Of a stretch of 64,000 nucleotides of DNA, positions 1 through 7,746 are shown one piece after another. The DNA comes from RYN-230 sp963770545 (GTDB lineage: Bacteria > Actinomycetota > Actinomycetes > Streptosporangiales > Streptosporangiaceae): assembly GCA_963770545.1 (NCBI GenBank), contig CAVYQF010000020.1, forward strand, positions 1 through 64,000, written 5' to 3'. Each line of letters starts with the position of its first letter. Within the stretch, counting starts at the first letter, position 1. Both the position numbers and the translations under genes were made by a program. The notes below the pieces were generated by a model. That model was given only the letters and a program-made list of their open reading frames with translations, had not been told where the DNA came from and searched no databases.

Positions 1-174
1 CCGTCCCACCGGGCGGTCCAGCCCAGGCTCCTCAGCGAACTCCCGGGGGCCAGCAGCCTGCGGCAACTCCTCAGCCTCCACGGCGCCACCTGGCAAATCC
101 CAGGTATCCCGGTAGACAGGATCAACGAGGAGAACCCTTCCTGATGGGTCGCGGCACAAAGCGCCTGCTCTCAT
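1..174 (-). CDS. Nudix hydrolase, N-terminal part (runs off the window)
   Basis: The minus strand reads from ATG at 174 into VLLVDPVYRDTWDLPGG and then a full Nudix box, G-x5-E-x7-REFAEEPGL, with the REuxEExGu metal-binding glutamates intact. Nudix enzymes hydrolyse nucleoside diphosphates linked to another group, using Mg2+; the substrate cannot be told here. A stop codon lies 18 bases upstream of the ATG in frame, so the start is ATG 174 or the TTG just before it; no clear ribosome site is visible. The C-terminal half lies beyond base 1. The reading is short but the motif is nearly perfect. Confidence 0.75.
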   Translation of the reverse strand, partial: MRAGALCRDPSGRVLLVDPVYRDTWDLPGGAVEAEELPQAAGPREFAEEPGLDRPVGR

Positions 175-322
175 CAAGGGGCAGGGCAGCGATCAGGAAG
201 TTAGACAGCACCAGGAGCGATGCCAGATAGTAGCCCCGATATCAGCGATGATCGGCCCGCCGTCCGCGCCAGCCGCAGCCTCGCATCGGTGCCGGCCGGC
301 ACCCGGAAAGGAGTCACCCACC

Positions 323-717
323 ATGGCCGAGAGCGAACTGTTCGACAGGGCCTTCAAACGCGACGGGATGTCCTGGGCGCTGAGTACGTTAACGCGAACC
401 TCGCTGACACCGACGAGTTCATGATGGCCTTCCAGCGCGTCGTGACTGAGTGGGCGTGGGGGTACGCGTGGAGCAGGCCAGGTCTGGATCGCAAGACACG
501 GAGCATGCTGAATCTTGCCATCTTGACGGCGCTCGGGCGGCCCGACGAGCTGGGCATCTACGTGAAGGGCGCGATCGCCACCGGCGTATCGGCCGACGAG
601 ATCAAGGAGATATTGATCCACGCCACCGTGTACTGCGGCACACCAGCCGGGCGCCAGGCGTTCCGGGCAGCGCATGAGGCTCTCCTGGCGGAAGGCGTGT
701 TGGATCGTCCCAGCTGA
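323..717 (+). pseudogene. Carboxymuconolactone decarboxylase-family protein, frameshifted
   Basis: A strong ribosome site (GGAAAGGAG, 303-311) precedes ATG 323, which opens MAESELFDRAFK, the usual N-terminus of 4-carboxymuconolactone decarboxylase-like proteins. After about 12 codons that frame leaves the family and stops near 424. The family sequence continues in another frame from about 360 (TRRDVLGAEYV, then WAWGYAWSRPGLDRKTRSML) to TGA at 717. Restoring one A in the AAA run at about 355-357 joins both parts. The family (AhpD-like fold) decarboxylates gamma-carboxymuconolactone or acts as a peroxidase-like redox protein. The open frame from ATG 220 is also possible but gives a non-family N-terminus with a poor start. 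It is either a real pseudogene or a sequencing error. Confidence 0.7.
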
Positions 718-856
718 GCGCCTGGAACCGGGATCGTGCCAGCACGTCACCACGGCCGCAGGAAGACACCTCGCATTACCGGGGCTTCGCCTCACTTCAT
801 GAGCCAGCCGGCGTGGCGCCCCCGGCTGGAGTGGCGGAATGGCTAGCCGCGGTTGC

Positions 857-891
857 TTGCCACGATTGTGTGAAAATCGCAGAATGTAACG
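857..891 (+). promoter_or_regulatory. Candidate promoter of the SDR gene with a TGTAACG element
   Basis: TTGCCA (857-862), a 17-base spacer and CAGAAT (880-885) resemble a housekeeping promoter. TGTAACG (885-891) overlaps its -10 end. The same heptamer occurs in the promoter region before the aldolase gene at 2550-2556, so it may be a half-site for the DeoR regulator encoded between them. Assigned by eye only. Confidence 0.35.
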
Positions 892-924
892 TCAGATTTC
901 TACTTTCCCAAGGGGCCTGCTCGC

Positions 925-1689
925 ATGCTTGAGGATCTCAACGGTCAGGTCGCTGTGGTCACCGGCGGAGCCCGAGGCATCGGTTTCTCGCTGGCCGGCG
1001 CCCTGGCCCGGCAGGGCGTCCACGTCGCGCTGCTGGACCTGCTCCCCGACGTCACGGACAGCGCCCAGACCCTGGCGGCGGCCGGGGTGAAGACCCGAGG
1101 GCTCAGAGTGGACGTGACCAGCGAAGAGGCCCTGGCCACTGCGTTCGCCAAGGTCAGCCAGGAGCTGGGTTCGCCTGCCATCCTGGTCAATGCCGCCGGG
1201 ATCACCATCTGGGAGGACAGCCTGGAAGGCACCAAGGCTTCCTGGTCGAAGGTCATCGAGGTGAACCTGACCGGGACGTACCTGACCTGCCAGGCGTTCG
1301 GGCGGGCCTGCCGCGACGCCGGTCACGGCGGCGCGATCGTGAACGTCTCGTCGATGTCCGCGACGGTGGTCAACATCCCGCAACACCAGGTCAGCTACCA
1401 CGCCTCCAAGGCCGGCGTGGACATGGTGACCAAAGCCCTGGCCGTGGAGTGGGCACCGCTCGGGATCCGGGTGAACGCCATCGCGCCCGGCTACATCCTC
1501 TCGGACATGACCCGCCAGTTCACCGAGGCGAACCCGGCGCTGGCCGAGCAGTGGCGCGGGCTGATCCCGGCCGGCCGGATGGGCGAGCCCGCGGATCTCG
1601 AGGGCCTCGTCGTCCTGCTCTGCTCGTCGGCCTCCGGATATCTGACGGGACAGTCGGTCGTGATCGACGGTGGCTATACCGCTATCTAA
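925..1689 (+). CDS. SDR-family NAD(P)-dependent oxidoreductase
   Basis: A classical short-chain dehydrogenase of 254 residues, the usual length. The cofactor motif TGGARGIG is at residues 13-20, NAAG follows in mid-protein, the catalytic Ser is in VNVSSMS, the catalytic Tyr-Lys in YHASK, and the C-terminus GQSVVIDGGYT is typical. It should oxidise or reduce an alcohol/ketone with NAD(P). ATG 925 has AAGGGG about 8 bases upstream. It converges on a DeoR repressor, and beyond that lie an aldolase and a second SDR; such sets usually degrade a sugar, polyol or sugar acid. The substrate is not readable from sequence. Confidence 0.88.
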   Translation: MLEDLNGQVAVVTGGARGIGFSLAGALARQGVHVALLDLLPDVTDSAQTLAAAGVKTRGLRVDVTSEEALATAFAKVSQELGSPAILVNAAGITIWEDSLEGTKASWSKVIEVNLTGTYLTCQAFGRACRDAGHGGAIVNVSSMSATVVNIPQHQVSYHASKAGVDMVTKALAVEWAPLGIRVNAIAPGYILSDMTRQFTEANPALAEQWRGLIPAGRMGEPADLEGLVVLLCSSASGYLTGQSVVIDGGYTAI

Positions 1690-1711
1690 CGCCGCGGCGT
1701 CCGCCGGCCGG

Positions 1712-2470
1712 TCAGAGCAGCAGCACCCGGTCCCGGTAGGGGTCGAGCCTGGGGTCGGCAGGGTCGAGTTCGGTCACCAGGGTCTTGATCTGGTCGAGGT
1801 TCAGCGCCCGGACCGCCGAGCGCTGGCTCAGCTTCGTGGAGTCCACCGCGAGCACGACGGACTGCGACGCGCGGGCCATGGCCTGCTTCATCTCGACTTC
1901 CTCCACGGTCGGCTCCATCGTGCCCAGCTCGGGATCGAGCGCGCTCGCGGACAGGAAACAGCAGGACAGGGAGAATCCCTCAAGCGTGCGCTGGGCCACC
2001 GGACCGACCAGGCTGCCGGTCCGGCGGTCGAGCTCACCGCCGGACAGGAAGGCACGAACACCGGTCCGCGACTGCAAGGCCTGGAACGCCGGGATGCCGT
2101 AGGTGACGACCACCAGATGATCAACGGCGGGCAGGTCCTCGGCGAACCGGAACAGGGTCGTCGAGGCGTCGATGGCCACGGAGTCGTGCTGGAGCACAAG
2201 CGGCCCGAGTTTCCCGGCGATCCGCCGCTTGGCGCTCAGCGCCCGGGACTGGCGGATCTCGAATTCCTCGGTGCCCACGAAGATCGCGCCGCCGCGCACC
2301 AGGCGGGCCGTGCCCTCGCGTTCCAGGCCTTTGAGGTCGCGCCGGATGGTCATGTGGTGGACCCCGAGCTGACCGGCGGCGCCGGTGATGTCCACCCGGC
2401 CCGACTCACGCAGCAGATCGAGCAGGACCTGCCGCCGCTCTTCGGCGGCAAGCGATCCGCCCAGGCTCAT
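1712..2470 (-). CDS. DeoR/GlpR-family transcriptional repressor
   Basis: About 252 residues. The N-terminal winged helix shows the DeoR signature (ERRQVLLDLL, then VHHMTIRRDLKGLEREG). The C-terminal DeoRC sugar-phosphate sensor domain includes VAIDASTTL and VVTYGIPAFQ. Such repressors bind tandem or inverted sites and release DNA when a phosphorylated sugar binds. ATG 2470 (GGAGG 11 bases upstream) is chosen because it places ERRQ near the N-terminus; GTG 2488, six codons earlier, is possible. It lies between an SDR gene and a class II aldolase gene, both of which it probably controls through the shared TGTAACG element. Confidence 0.85.
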   Translation of the reverse strand: MSLGGSLAAEERRQVLLDLLRESGRVDITGAAGQLGVHHMTIRRDLKGLEREGTARLVRGGAIFVGTEEFEIRQSRALSAKRRIAGKLGPLVLQHDSVAIDASTTLFRFAEDLPAVDHLVVVTYGIPAFQALQSRTGVRAFLSGGELDRRTGSLVGPVAQRTLEGFSLSCCFLSASALDPELGTMEPTVEEVEMKQAMARASQSVVLAVDSTKLSQRSAVRALNLDQIKTLVTELDPADPRLDPYRDRVLLL

Positions 2471-2548
2471 CAGTTCCCGATCCTCCACCCGGTCGGCGCC
2501 ACCCTTAGCTGGCTCTCAAGGTAGCGAGGCCAGAGGGGGGCCTGGCCA

Positions 2549-2577
2549 TTGTAACGGGCGTTATTTTAAGCTAAATT
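2549..2577 (+). promoter_or_regulatory. Candidate promoter and palindromic operator of the aldolase-SDR operon
   Basis: TTGTAA (2549-2554), 17 bases and TAAATT (2572-2577) look like a promoter in an AT-rich island. A perfect inverted repeat TAACG-GG-CGTTA (2552-2563) overlaps the -35 box. The left arm is part of TGTAACG, also found before the SDR gene at 885-891. It is a reasonable DeoR-family operator, and being between divergent genes it could also autoregulate the repressor. Confidence 0.4.
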
Positions 2578-2670
2578 CACAAGATAAAACAGTCGCTCGT
2601 TCAGTGAAGTGCCGGCGCTAGGGCCTGGGGACGTGGCGAAGCCGAATCTGCCGAGCATCCGGAGTCCGGC

Positions 2671-3504
2671 ATGGAATCTGAGCTCCGCACCCTGGTGGAG
2701 TTGTCGCGCACCCTGGGTGAACCGGGCCGGGATCTGGTCATCCTGGCCGAGGGCAACACCTCGATCCGTACCGACCCGGACCGGATGCTGGTGAAGACCA
2801 GCGGTTCTCAGCTGGGCACGGCCGGCGACGAGGACTTCGTCGAGGTGGGTATCCGGGCCATGCTCGATCTGGTCCACGACGAGACGGCCGGGGACGGCGA
2901 CGTCAAGCGGGTGTTCGGTGAAGTCAGCCGCGGGGGGAGGCGGCCTTCGGTCGAGGCCATGCTGCACGCGATCTGCCTGAGCGTCGGCGGGGCCAGCGTC
3001 GTCGGGCACACCCATCCGGTCCCGGTGAACATCGTCCTCTGCTCCCCGCACGCCGAGCGGATGTCCTCCTCTGTCCTGTTCCCGGAGCAGGTCGTGATCC
3101 TCGGCCGCAAACCCGTCTTCGTGCCGTACCTGGATCCGGGCCTGACCCTGGCCCGGGCCGTGCGGCAGGAAATTTTGCGGCACATCGAACTCGACGGTGC
3201 TCCGCCGAAGGTGATCTACCTCGGCAACCATGGCCTCTTCGCCCTGGGCGAGTCCGCGGCGGAGGTCCTGCAGATCACGGCGATGGCGGTGAAGGTAAGC
3301 CGGATTCTCGGTGGGGCCCTCACTCTTGGCGGGGTGCGCACCCTCTCGGAGAGTGACGTGGCCCGGATCGACGGGCGACCGGACGAGATCTACCGGCGCC
3401 AGGTACTGGCCGAGACCTGGCGGAGCGCCGGACGCCAGAGCGACGGCCACCGGAGCACCGGCCACCAGAGCACCGGCAGTCAGGCGGATGGCTCCGATGA
3501 CTGA
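2671..3504 (+). CDS. Class II aldolase/adducin-family protein
   Basis: 277 residues. The fold is shown by AEGNTS near residue 30, KTSGSQLG near residue 49, the zinc-binding pair HTHPV at about 113-117, and a third histidine in GNHGLFAL near 190. Family members split sugar phosphates such as fuculose- or rhamnulose-1-phosphate, or act as sugar-phosphate dehydratases or decarboxylases. GGAG 6 bases before ATG 2671 supports the start. The last 40 residues are a low-complexity tail (GRQSDGHRSTGHQSTG) not needed for the fold. The stop overlaps the next SDR start, so the two are co-transcribed and translationally coupled. Confidence 0.85.
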   Translation: MESELRTLVELSRTLGEPGRDLVILAEGNTSIRTDPDRMLVKTSGSQLGTAGDEDFVEVGIRAMLDLVHDETAGDGDVKRVFGEVSRGGRRPSVEAMLHAICLSVGGASVVGHTHPVPVNIVLCSPHAERMSSSVLFPEQVVILGRKPVFVPYLDPGLTLARAVRQEILRHIELDGAPPKVIYLGNHGLFALGESAAEVLQITAMAVKVSRILGGALTLGGVRTLSESDVARIDGRPDEIYRRQVLAETWRSAGRQSDGHRSTGHQSTGSQADGSDD

Positions 3505-4225
3505 GTCGCTGCGGGACCAGGTCGCGGTGATCACCGGCGCATCGAGCGGGATCGGCCTGGCCATCGCCCGCGCCCTGGCCGCGGAGGGTGCGCAACTCGT
3601 GCTCGGGGCCCGCTCGCAGCCAAAGCTCGACGAAGCGGTCGCCACCCTCGGCGAGGCGGCCGTCGCGGTTCGCACCGACGTGACCGACGCCGCGAACGTC
3701 GAGGCCCTGATCGAGACGGCGATCGGGCGCCACGGCCGGATCGACATCCTGATCGCCAACGCCGGTGTCTACGCGGGCGGCGACTTCGCGGACGCCGACC
3801 CCGCCGAACTGCTCGCCCTGATCGACACCAACGTGGGCGGCATCCTGCGGACGGTGCACACCGCGCTCAAGCACATGATCCCCGCCGGGACCGGGAACAT
3901 CGTGGTCACCAGTTCGGTGGCCGGGCACCAGGTGACGTACTGGGAGCCGGTGTACTCGGCGTCGAAGCACGCCGTCCACGCGCTGACTCACGGGATCCGG
4001 CGCCAGCTGATCGGGACCGGAGTGCGGATCGGATCCGTGGCACCCGGGGTCGTCCTGAACGACCTGTGGAAGGTGACGGACGCCGCCGCGGTGGAGGCTG
4101 GCGTCGCGGCGGGGACCGGGGTGCGGTCCGAGGACGTGGCCGACGCCGTCCTGTACATGCTGACCCGGCCCCGCCACGTCAACATCCGGGACCTGGTCAT
4201 CCTGCCGGTCAACCAGGAGATCTGA
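3497..4225 (+). CDS. SDR-family oxidoreductase, polyol-dehydrogenase-like
   Basis: 242 residues. TGASSGIG (about residues 14-21), IANAG, VTSSVAG (catalytic Ser), YSASK (Tyr-Lys) and the C-terminal IRDLVILPVNQ resemble ribitol/sorbitol-type dehydrogenases of the SDR family. ATG 3497 overlaps the aldolase stop by 8 bases; ATG 3488 is an alternative that adds MAP. Together with the aldolase it could form an oxidise-then-cleave route for a polyol or sugar acid, but no kinase is present in the window. Function beyond the SDR family is inferred. Confidence 0.85.
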   Translation: MTESLRDQVAVITGASSGIGLAIARALAAEGAQLVLGARSQPKLDEAVATLGEAAVAVRTDVTDAANVEALIETAIGRHGRIDILIANAGVYAGGDFADADPAELLALIDTNVGGILRTVHTALKHMIPAGTGNIVVTSSVAGHQVTYWEPVYSASKHAVHALTHGIRRQLIGTGVRIGSVAPGVVLNDLWKVTDAAAVEAGVAAGTGVRSEDVADAVLYMLTRPRHVNIRDLVILPVNQEI

Positions 4226-4257
4226 GTACCGGCGGATGCTCGTGGCGCGGCGACGGC

Positions 4258-4347
4258 GGCGCGGGTGAGGGCGGCGCGGGTGAGAGCGGCGCGGGTGAGA
4301 GCGGCGCGGGTGAGAGCGGCGCGGGTGAGAGCGGCGCGGGTGAGGGC
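4258..4347 (+). repeat. 15-bp minisatellite, 6 copies
   Basis: Six exact-length units of GGCGCGGGTGAGAGC, with the first and last carrying GAGGGC instead of GAGAGC. It lies 32 bases after the SDR stop. In one frame it would read GAGES repeats but no gene is credible there. Confidence 0.9.
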
Positions 4348-4501
4348 GGCCGCTTTCTCCCGACCGTCTTCCTGGGCTTCCGGGCTGGCGCCTCACCTTG
4401 AGGGGACGCCGTAAGCTTCCAGCATAAGTTTCTGTTGTAAGTTTATTGTGTAAGCCGTCGGCGTGCGGGTAGTGGGAGCCGGCCCGGCACAAGGGGGGCA
4501 A

Positions 4502-4536
4502 GCACGGGCCACCGGCTCAGGGCCGGTGGCCCGTGC
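4502..4536 (+). terminator. Perfect 15-bp hairpin, possible terminator or small-RNA 3' end
   Basis: Left arm 4502-4516 (GCACGGGCCACCGGC) pairs perfectly with 4522-4536 around the five-base loop TCAGG. No T-run follows, which is common in actinomycete terminators. An AT-rich promoter-like patch lies 60 bases upstream. Confidence 0.5.
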
Positions 4537-4718
4537 ACCCCTCAGGCGCAGCCAGGCCGCCCGCCTGGCGCGCATGAGCGCCTGGCGCGCACGGCAACCC
4601 GCGCTAGGTCCTTGTGCCCTGCGGTGAGCAGCGCCGCAGTGAGCAGCACTGCCACCCGGCGCCACGGCCAGTTCGTGGCGCTGGCCCGAAATTCACTCAA
4701 CCCGAGGAGATGGCCCGG

Positions 4719-5426
4719 ATGACCGAGAACTACCCGACAGGAACCACACCGCCGGCCGGTGAATGGCAACAGCCGGCGGACCAATGGCAGCAGCCGGCCG
4801 GCGAATGGCCGCAGCCGGAGCAGGACACGTCTCGGCTGGTCAAGGATCAGGCATCTGACCTGGCTAACAGCGGTGTTCAGGCCGGAAAGCATGTGGGTGA
4901 TGTGGCCCGGGAGCAGGCCTCGGGTGTCGCGGCCGAGGCCGGGCGCCAGGGCAGGAACCTGGTCGAGCAAGCTCAAGGCCAACTGCATGAGCAGGCCGCC
5001 GAGGGGCAGCAGCGGATAGCCAAGAAGCTGCTTTCGCTCAGTGACGAACTCCGCTCCATGGCCGAGAACTCCAACCAGGGCGTAGCGGCCGACGTGGCCC
5101 AGCAGGCAGCATCACGGGTCCGTGAGGCCGGGCACTGGCTGGAGAAGCGCGAACCCGGACAGGTGGTGAATGAGGTGCAGTCCTTCGCGCGTCGCAGGCC
5201 GGCCGTGTTCCTGGTGCTTGCGGCAGGAGCGGGCCTGGTGGCCGGCCGCCTGACCCGAGGGCTGAAAGACGCGGGGGCCGGCGATTCTGCGGAAACGGCC
5301 ATACCCGCGACCGCGCCGGGGCTGGACTGGGAGCCGGCCCGGCCGGCTGACGTGGCTGGCTACCCGTCCTACGGCGAGGGCGTTCCGGCAGTCGTCACCG
5401 ACGACCCCTACCGGGACACGCTGTGA
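4719..5426 (+). CDS. Membrane-anchored helical protein of unknown function
   Basis: 235 residues. The N-terminus is rich in repeated EWQQP/QWQQP, followed by about 110 residues of Ala/Gln/Glu-rich amphipathic helix (apolipoprotein- or LEA-like). One membrane segment (AVFLVLAAGAGLVAGRL, near residue 170) and an acidic tail come last. ATG 4719 is chosen because GAGGAG lies 9 bases upstream; the ATG 4710 has its ribosome site too close. The stop overlaps the GTG of the holin-like gene (GTGA), so they are coupled. Similar trios (this type, Act-holin-like, DUF3618) are common in actinomycetes with an unknown envelope role. Confidence 0.65.
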   Translation: MTENYPTGTTPPAGEWQQPADQWQQPAGEWPQPEQDTSRLVKDQASDLANSGVQAGKHVGDVAREQASGVAAEAGRQGRNLVEQAQGQLHEQAAEGQQRIAKKLLSLSDELRSMAENSNQGVAADVAQQAASRVREAGHWLEKREPGQVVNEVQSFARRRPAVFLVLAAGAGLVAGRLTRGLKDAGAGDSAETAIPATAPGLDWEPARPADVAGYPSYGEGVPAVVTDDPYRDTL

Positions 5427-5842
5427 CCCGCCCGCTCGAGCCGGCCGTGCCGCCGTCTGACTCGCGGGCGTCTGTCGGCGAGCTGTTCTCAGAGGTTGCG
5501 GAGGATCTCAGCACGCTCCTGCGCCAGGAGGTGGAACTGGCCAAGGCTGAGCTGCGCCAGTCAGCCATCCGGGCCGGAAAAGGCGCCGGGCTGCTGGCCG
5601 GGGCCGGGATCAGCGGTCACATGGTCTTGCTGTTCGCGTCGGTGGCCGCGTGGTGGGGCATCGGCGACGCCACTGGCCGTGGCTGGGCCGCGCTGATCGT
5701 CGCCGCCATCTGGCTGATCGTCGCCGCGGTCCTCGGGCTGACCGGGCGCCGCGAGATCAGCGCCGTCCCCGGTGTCCCGCAGACCGCGGAGACCGTCAAG
5801 CAGATCCCTAACGCAGTACGAGGAAACGAGGGCACGTCATGA
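5423..5842 (+). CDS. Phage-holin-like (Act_holin / DUF1469-type) membrane protein
   Basis: 139 residues. An N-terminal amphipathic segment (GELFSEVAEDLSTLLRQEVELAKAEL) is followed by two hydrophobic helices (about 48-75 and 85-107) with a short loop, matching the holin-superfamily-III-type proteins of actinobacteria. The name does not imply a phage: no phage genes are near. GTG 5423 overlaps the upstream stop and its own stop overlaps the next ATG (ATGA), showing a coupled operon. Probable role in envelope structure; unproven. Confidence 0.75.
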   Translation: MTRPLEPAVPPSDSRASVGELFSEVAEDLSTLLRQEVELAKAELRQSAIRAGKGAGLLAGAGISGHMVLLFASVAAWWGIGDATGRGWAALIVAAIWLIVAAVLGLTGRREISAVPGVPQTAETVKQIPNAVRGNEGTS

Positions 5843-6444
5843 GCACCGATCCAGACCAGATCCGCGAGCAGATCGAGGAAACCCGCACCAACCTGAGCGA
5901 GGACGTCAACACCCTGGCCGATACGGTCAACCCGGCCCAGGCCGCCAAGCGCCAGGCAGCCAGCGCCCGTTCCACGGTCCGGGGAGTAAAGGACAAGGTC
6001 ATGGGCACCGCGTCAGAGTCCGTCTCCAGCACCCGCACTGCCGCGGGGCAGCAGGGGTCGGCGGTCCGGGAGAAAATGTCAGCCGCCCAGGGCAAGGTGT
6101 CAGCGGCCCCGGCCCAGTTGCGCCGCCAGACGGCGGGTAACCCGCTGGCGGTCGGCCTGATCGCAGTCGGGGTGGGCTGGCTCGTGGGCTCCCTTCTGCC
6201 GGCCAGCCCGGCCGAGGAGCGTGCGGCGGTGAAGGTCAAGGAGGCCGCCGCGCCGGCCGTGACCAGCGCCGCCAAAGATGCCGCGGTCAACCTCCAGGAC
6301 TCCGCCCAGCAGGCCGCCGAGTCGGTCAAGGTGGCCGCGACCGACGCCGCAGCGACCGTCAAGGACGAGACCGCCAGCTCGGCGCACGACGTCCAGGACC
6401 AGGCCCAGGCCGCTCGGGGCACCGTGACCGGCAGCCACCAGTAA
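5839..6444 (+). CDS. DUF3618-domain membrane protein
   Basis: 201 residues. DPDQIREQIEETRTNLSEDV at the N-terminus is the DUF3618 signature. A long Ala/Lys/Val coiled region, one membrane helix (LAVGLIAVGVGWLVGSLLPAS, about 108-128) and a C-terminal Ala-rich amphipathic helix (VKEAAAPAVTSAAKDAA and similar 11-residue-like repeats) follow. ATG overlaps the preceding stop. It shares the architecture of the first gene of the trio, suggesting they assemble together at the membrane. Biochemical function is unknown. Confidence 0.75.
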   Translation: MSTDPDQIREQIEETRTNLSEDVNTLADTVNPAQAAKRQAASARSTVRGVKDKVMGTASESVSSTRTAAGQQGSAVREKMSAAQGKVSAAPAQLRRQTAGNPLAVGLIAVGVGWLVGSLLPASPAEERAAVKVKEAAAPAVTSAAKDAAVNLQDSAQQAAESVKVAATDAAATVKDETASSAHDVQDQAQAARGTVTGSHQ

Positions 6445-6530
6445 CACCGATTCCCGCGCGACAAGGCTGGCCGGTCACCCGCCTGGGTGCCCGGCCAGCG
6501 GCGTACCCGAAATCCCGACCCGGCCGCGGG

Positions 6531-6605
6531 GCACCTGAAACGCCGCGCACCTGAAACGCCGCGCACCTGAAACGCGGGGCACCTGAAACGCGGGGCACCT
6601 GAAAC
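6531..6605 (+). repeat. 16-bp tandem repeat, 5 copies
   Basis: GCACCTGAAAC recurs at 6531, 6547, 6563, 6579 and 6595, exactly every 16 bases, with CGCCGC or GCGGG linkers. There are no unique spacers, so this is not a CRISPR array. It lies in the leader of the BrkB-like gene. Confidence 0.9.
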
Positions 6606-6641
6606 CTGCCGTGCGACGACTAGTTAGGAGGGTCATCGCCG

Positions 6642-7622
6642 ATGGCCAGATCACGAAGTGCGGGCCGCGATGCCCGCGAGGATGCACCCAATGACCCGAC
6701 GGACCTGAGCGGCGGCTCCTGGCGTGACGCGGCCAAGCGGACGCTGAAGGAGTACAAGGACGACGACCTGCAAGACCGGGCGGCGGCGCTGACCTATTTC
6801 GGCATCCAGTCGATCTTCCCGGGCCTGCTCGTCCTGGCCTCCCTGCTCGGCCTGGTTGGCCACTCCGTCACCCAGTCGCTCATCACCAACGTCGGCAAGG
6901 TAGCGCCGGCCTCCGTCCGCACCATCATCAGCGACAACGTCAAGCACCTGCAGGCGAACCACACCGCCTCCGGGATCGTCGGCATCGTGGCGCTCGCGCT
7001 CGCCCTGTGGTCGGCGTCGAACTATGTCGCGGCCTTCATGCGTGCTTCCAACGTCATCTATGACGTCCCCGAGGGCCGCCCGATCTGGAAGACGGCACCG
7101 ATCCGGCTGGGTGTCACCATCGTCACGATGGTCTTGCTGGTGGCGGCGGCCGTCATCGTGGTGGTGACCGGAGGGCTGGCGCAGAAGGCCGGGAACGCGC
7201 TGGGGGTCGGCTCGGTCGCCGTCACGGTGTGGGACATCGCCAAGTGGCCGGTCCTGCTGGTCATCATCGGGCTGATCCTGGCCATCTTGTTCTGGGCCAG
7301 CCCGAACGCCAAGCACGGCTTCCAGTGGGTCAGCCCGGGTGGCTTCATCGCCGTCGTCCTGTGGCTCATCGCCTCCGCGTTGTTTGCCCTCTACGTGGCC
7401 AACTTCAGCCACTACAACAAGATCTACGGCAGCCTGGCCGGCGTCATCGTCTTCCTGATCTGGATGTGGATCTCCAACGTGGCCATCCTGTTCGGCGCCG
7501 AATTCAACGCCGAACTCGAACGCGGCCGCGCCGTCGCGGGCGGCCACCCAATCGAGGAGGAGCCCTTTTCAGAACTGCGTGACGACCGGAAACTGCGGAA
7601 GAAGGAGAAGGGCAAGCGTTAG
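6642..7622 (+). CDS. YihY/BrkB-family integral membrane protein
   Basis: 326 residues. The family signature RAAALTYFGIQSIFPGLLVLASLLGL lies near residue 46, and about six membrane helices follow. The conserved segment YGSLAGVIVFLIWMWISNVAILFGAEFNAELER (about 265-297) closes the domain. The charged C-terminal tail is KLRKKEKGKR. A TAGGAGG ribosome site lies about 10 bases before ATG 6642. These proteins were once called ribonuclease BN by mistake; transport or envelope roles are suspected. It lies downstream of the holin/DUF3618 trio and may belong to the same stress-envelope group. Confidence 0.88.
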   Translation: MARSRSAGRDAREDAPNDPTDLSGGSWRDAAKRTLKEYKDDDLQDRAAALTYFGIQSIFPGLLVLASLLGLVGHSVTQSLITNVGKVAPASVRTIISDNVKHLQANHTASGIVGIVALALALWSASNYVAAFMRASNVIYDVPEGRPIWKTAPIRLGVTIVTMVLLVAAAVIVVVTGGLAQKAGNALGVGSVAVTVWDIAKWPVLLVIIGLILAILFWASPNAKHGFQWVSPGGFIAVVLWLIASALFALYVANFSHYNKIYGSLAGVIVFLIWMWISNVAILFGAEFNAELERGRAVAGGHPIEEEPFSELRDDRKLRKKEKGKR

Positions 7623-7746
7623 GGCAGGCGGCGCGGTGGGCGCGCGGCGCAGTAGCAGACCTGAGATGATCAGCAGGCGAGCAGCCGGCCGGTGGTCTCG
7701 ATCGCGCTGGCCGCTAGGCACAGCTGTCGTCTCGAGGTGAGGTTTG

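Larger units (their letters stand above)
4226..4718. other. 493-base intergenic region with a minisatellite and a hairpin
   Basis: No convincing gene. It holds six 15-bp tandem repeats (4258-4347), an AT-rich promoter-like stretch (about 4416-4452), a perfect 15-bp stem-loop (4502-4536), and the GAGGAG ribosome site of the following gene (4704-4709). Open frames here arise from the repeat. Confidence 0.6.

Noticed and set aside
5423..5842. Prophage remnant suggested by a holin-like protein
   Set aside because: No other phage gene is nearby; this holin-like family is a normal chromosomal part of actinomycete envelope gene groups.
6531..6605. Possible CRISPR-like array because of regular repeats
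   Set aside because: Units are 16 bases with no unique spacers and no cas genes in the window; it is a simple tandem repeat.
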